From JAMCXS01 sp046705545 (lineage in GTDB: Bacteria; Acidobacteriota; Terriglobia; UBA7540), in NCBI GenBank assembly GCA_046705545.1, contig JBJKQF010000172.1:1-5517 (forward strand): a DNA stretch of 5,517 nucleotides. Reading direction: 5' to 3'. The notes under the pieces were generated by a model, which was given only the letters and a program-made list of their open reading frames with translations, made no database searches and was not told the DNA's origin. Of this stretch, positions 4,818 to 5,517 are shown one piece after another (within the stretch, counting starts at the first letter, position 1; each line of letters begins with the position of its first letter). Made by a program: the position numbers and the translations under genes.

Positions 4818-4836
4818 TGTGCGCGCTCTGTAAACT
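4808..4836 (+). promoter_or_regulatory. rRNA operon promoter
   Basis: A perfect -35 TTGACA (4808-4813), a 17-nt spacer and -10 TAAACT (4831-4836), preceded by TG. An AT-rich stretch ATTAAATT (4794-4801) just upstream could act as an UP element. Transcription should start near 4843, about 285 nt before the mature 16S. Position, orientation and consensus quality all support it as the main 16S promoter. Confidence 0.8.
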
Positions 4837-4842
4837 ACAAAA

Positions 4843-5127
4843 TTGCTCTGACAGAACAGTGCTCTTCAGAGTGGACGGCGGCGCTAGCCGCTGGAACGCC
4901 CTGGAGCGGGCGGTCGGATGCTGAGTCCGGCAAACCAGTTCTTTGACAATTGAGTTGAGCAAGCCACGTCAAGACATAAGATCCTTCGGGATCGAGTGTC
5001 AAGCCGAGCGAGCTGCCCGATCCTGATTTATCAGGAAAGGGCGAATTCTCCCTCCTTAACCCGGAGGGGGAAGCTCCAAAATATAGGCATGCGCGGAGTC
5101 TTCGGACTCTTCGCAGGCAAGCCAATT
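4843..5127 (+). other. Pre-16S rRNA leader with serial hairpins
   Basis: Transcribed spacer between the promoter and 16S. It contains a run of inverted repeats: CTCTGA/TCAGAG (4846-4851/4866-4871), GCGGC/GCCGC (4878-4882/4887-4891), CGCCC/GGGCG (4897-4901/4908-4912), CGGA/TCCG (4915-4918/4926-4929), GATCC-TTCG-GGATC (4980-4993), TCCTGA/TCAGGA (5021-5026/5031-5036), CCCTCC/GGAGGG (5050-5055/5063-5068) and GAGTC-TTCG-GACTC (5096-5109). Two stems are capped by C(UUCG)G tetraloops, which are very stable in RNA. The segment should be removed during maturation, partly by pairing with sequence after 16S, which is outside the window. Confidence 0.7.
4938..4951 (+). promoter_or_regulatory. boxA-like antitermination element
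   Basis: GTTCTTTGACAATT lies in the 16S leader and resembles the E. coli rRNA boxA region (TGCTCTTTAACAATT), the NusB/NusE binding site used in antitermination. It contains TTGACA, but no -10 lies at a suitable distance, so a second promoter is unlikely. Confidence 0.55.

Positions 5128-5517
<390 letters not shown>

Noticed and set aside
4943..4948. TTGACA in the leader as a second rRNA promoter
   Set aside because: No -10 lies 16-18 nt downstream; the context fits a boxA element instead.

Overview
The window looks like ordinary chromosome from a member of the Acidobacteriota. The main evidence is the right end, which carries the first ~390 nt of a 16S rRNA gene whose 5' region reads like acidobacterial 16S (GAATCAACGCTGGCGGCGTG, then CCTCGAGTGGGGAATAAC and CTAATACCGCATAACA). 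The protein genes are GC-rich, and most have GGAGG-type ribosome binding sites. The species cannot be named from this sequence.

Layout, left to right. Positions 1-589 hold no gene I can support; they include an AT-rich island (about 180-360) dense in short inverted repeats. A 69-residue single-span membrane protein lies on the minus strand at 590-799. Positions 800-1288 appear non-coding and contain two abutting 7-bp inverted repeats (1090-1147). A secreted, extremely methionine-rich protein (1289-1801, minus) is divergent from a 51-residue two-span membrane protein (1967-2122, plus). A possible 46-codon hydrophobic ORF (2130-2270, minus) converges on the latter. Then come a HEAT-repeat protein (2330-3103), an HP0902-like small cupin (3143-3490) and a membrane-anchored haem-binding protein with one CxxCH (3653-4123), all on plus. 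An AhpD/carboxymuconolactone-decarboxylase-like protein (4190-4585, minus) is convergent with the haem protein. The rRNA promoter (4808-4836), a ~285-nt structured leader with a boxA-like element, and the truncated 16S gene fill the rest.

There is no obvious single operon. The haem protein, AhpD-like protein, cupin and Met-rich protein could all relate to redox or metal stress in the envelope and cytoplasm, but that link is only inference.

The most interesting signal is regulatory. The rRNA -10 region (TGTAAACT) matches a TGTANACT motif found 7-8 nt before the ATG of the 51-residue membrane protein and of the cupin. This suggests a house -10 form TANACT and leaderless transcripts for those two genes. 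The rRNA -35 hexamer also sits inside a perfect 13-bp palindrome. I found no CRISPR array, insertion sequence, tRNA or clear mobile element, and no clearly new multi-gene system.
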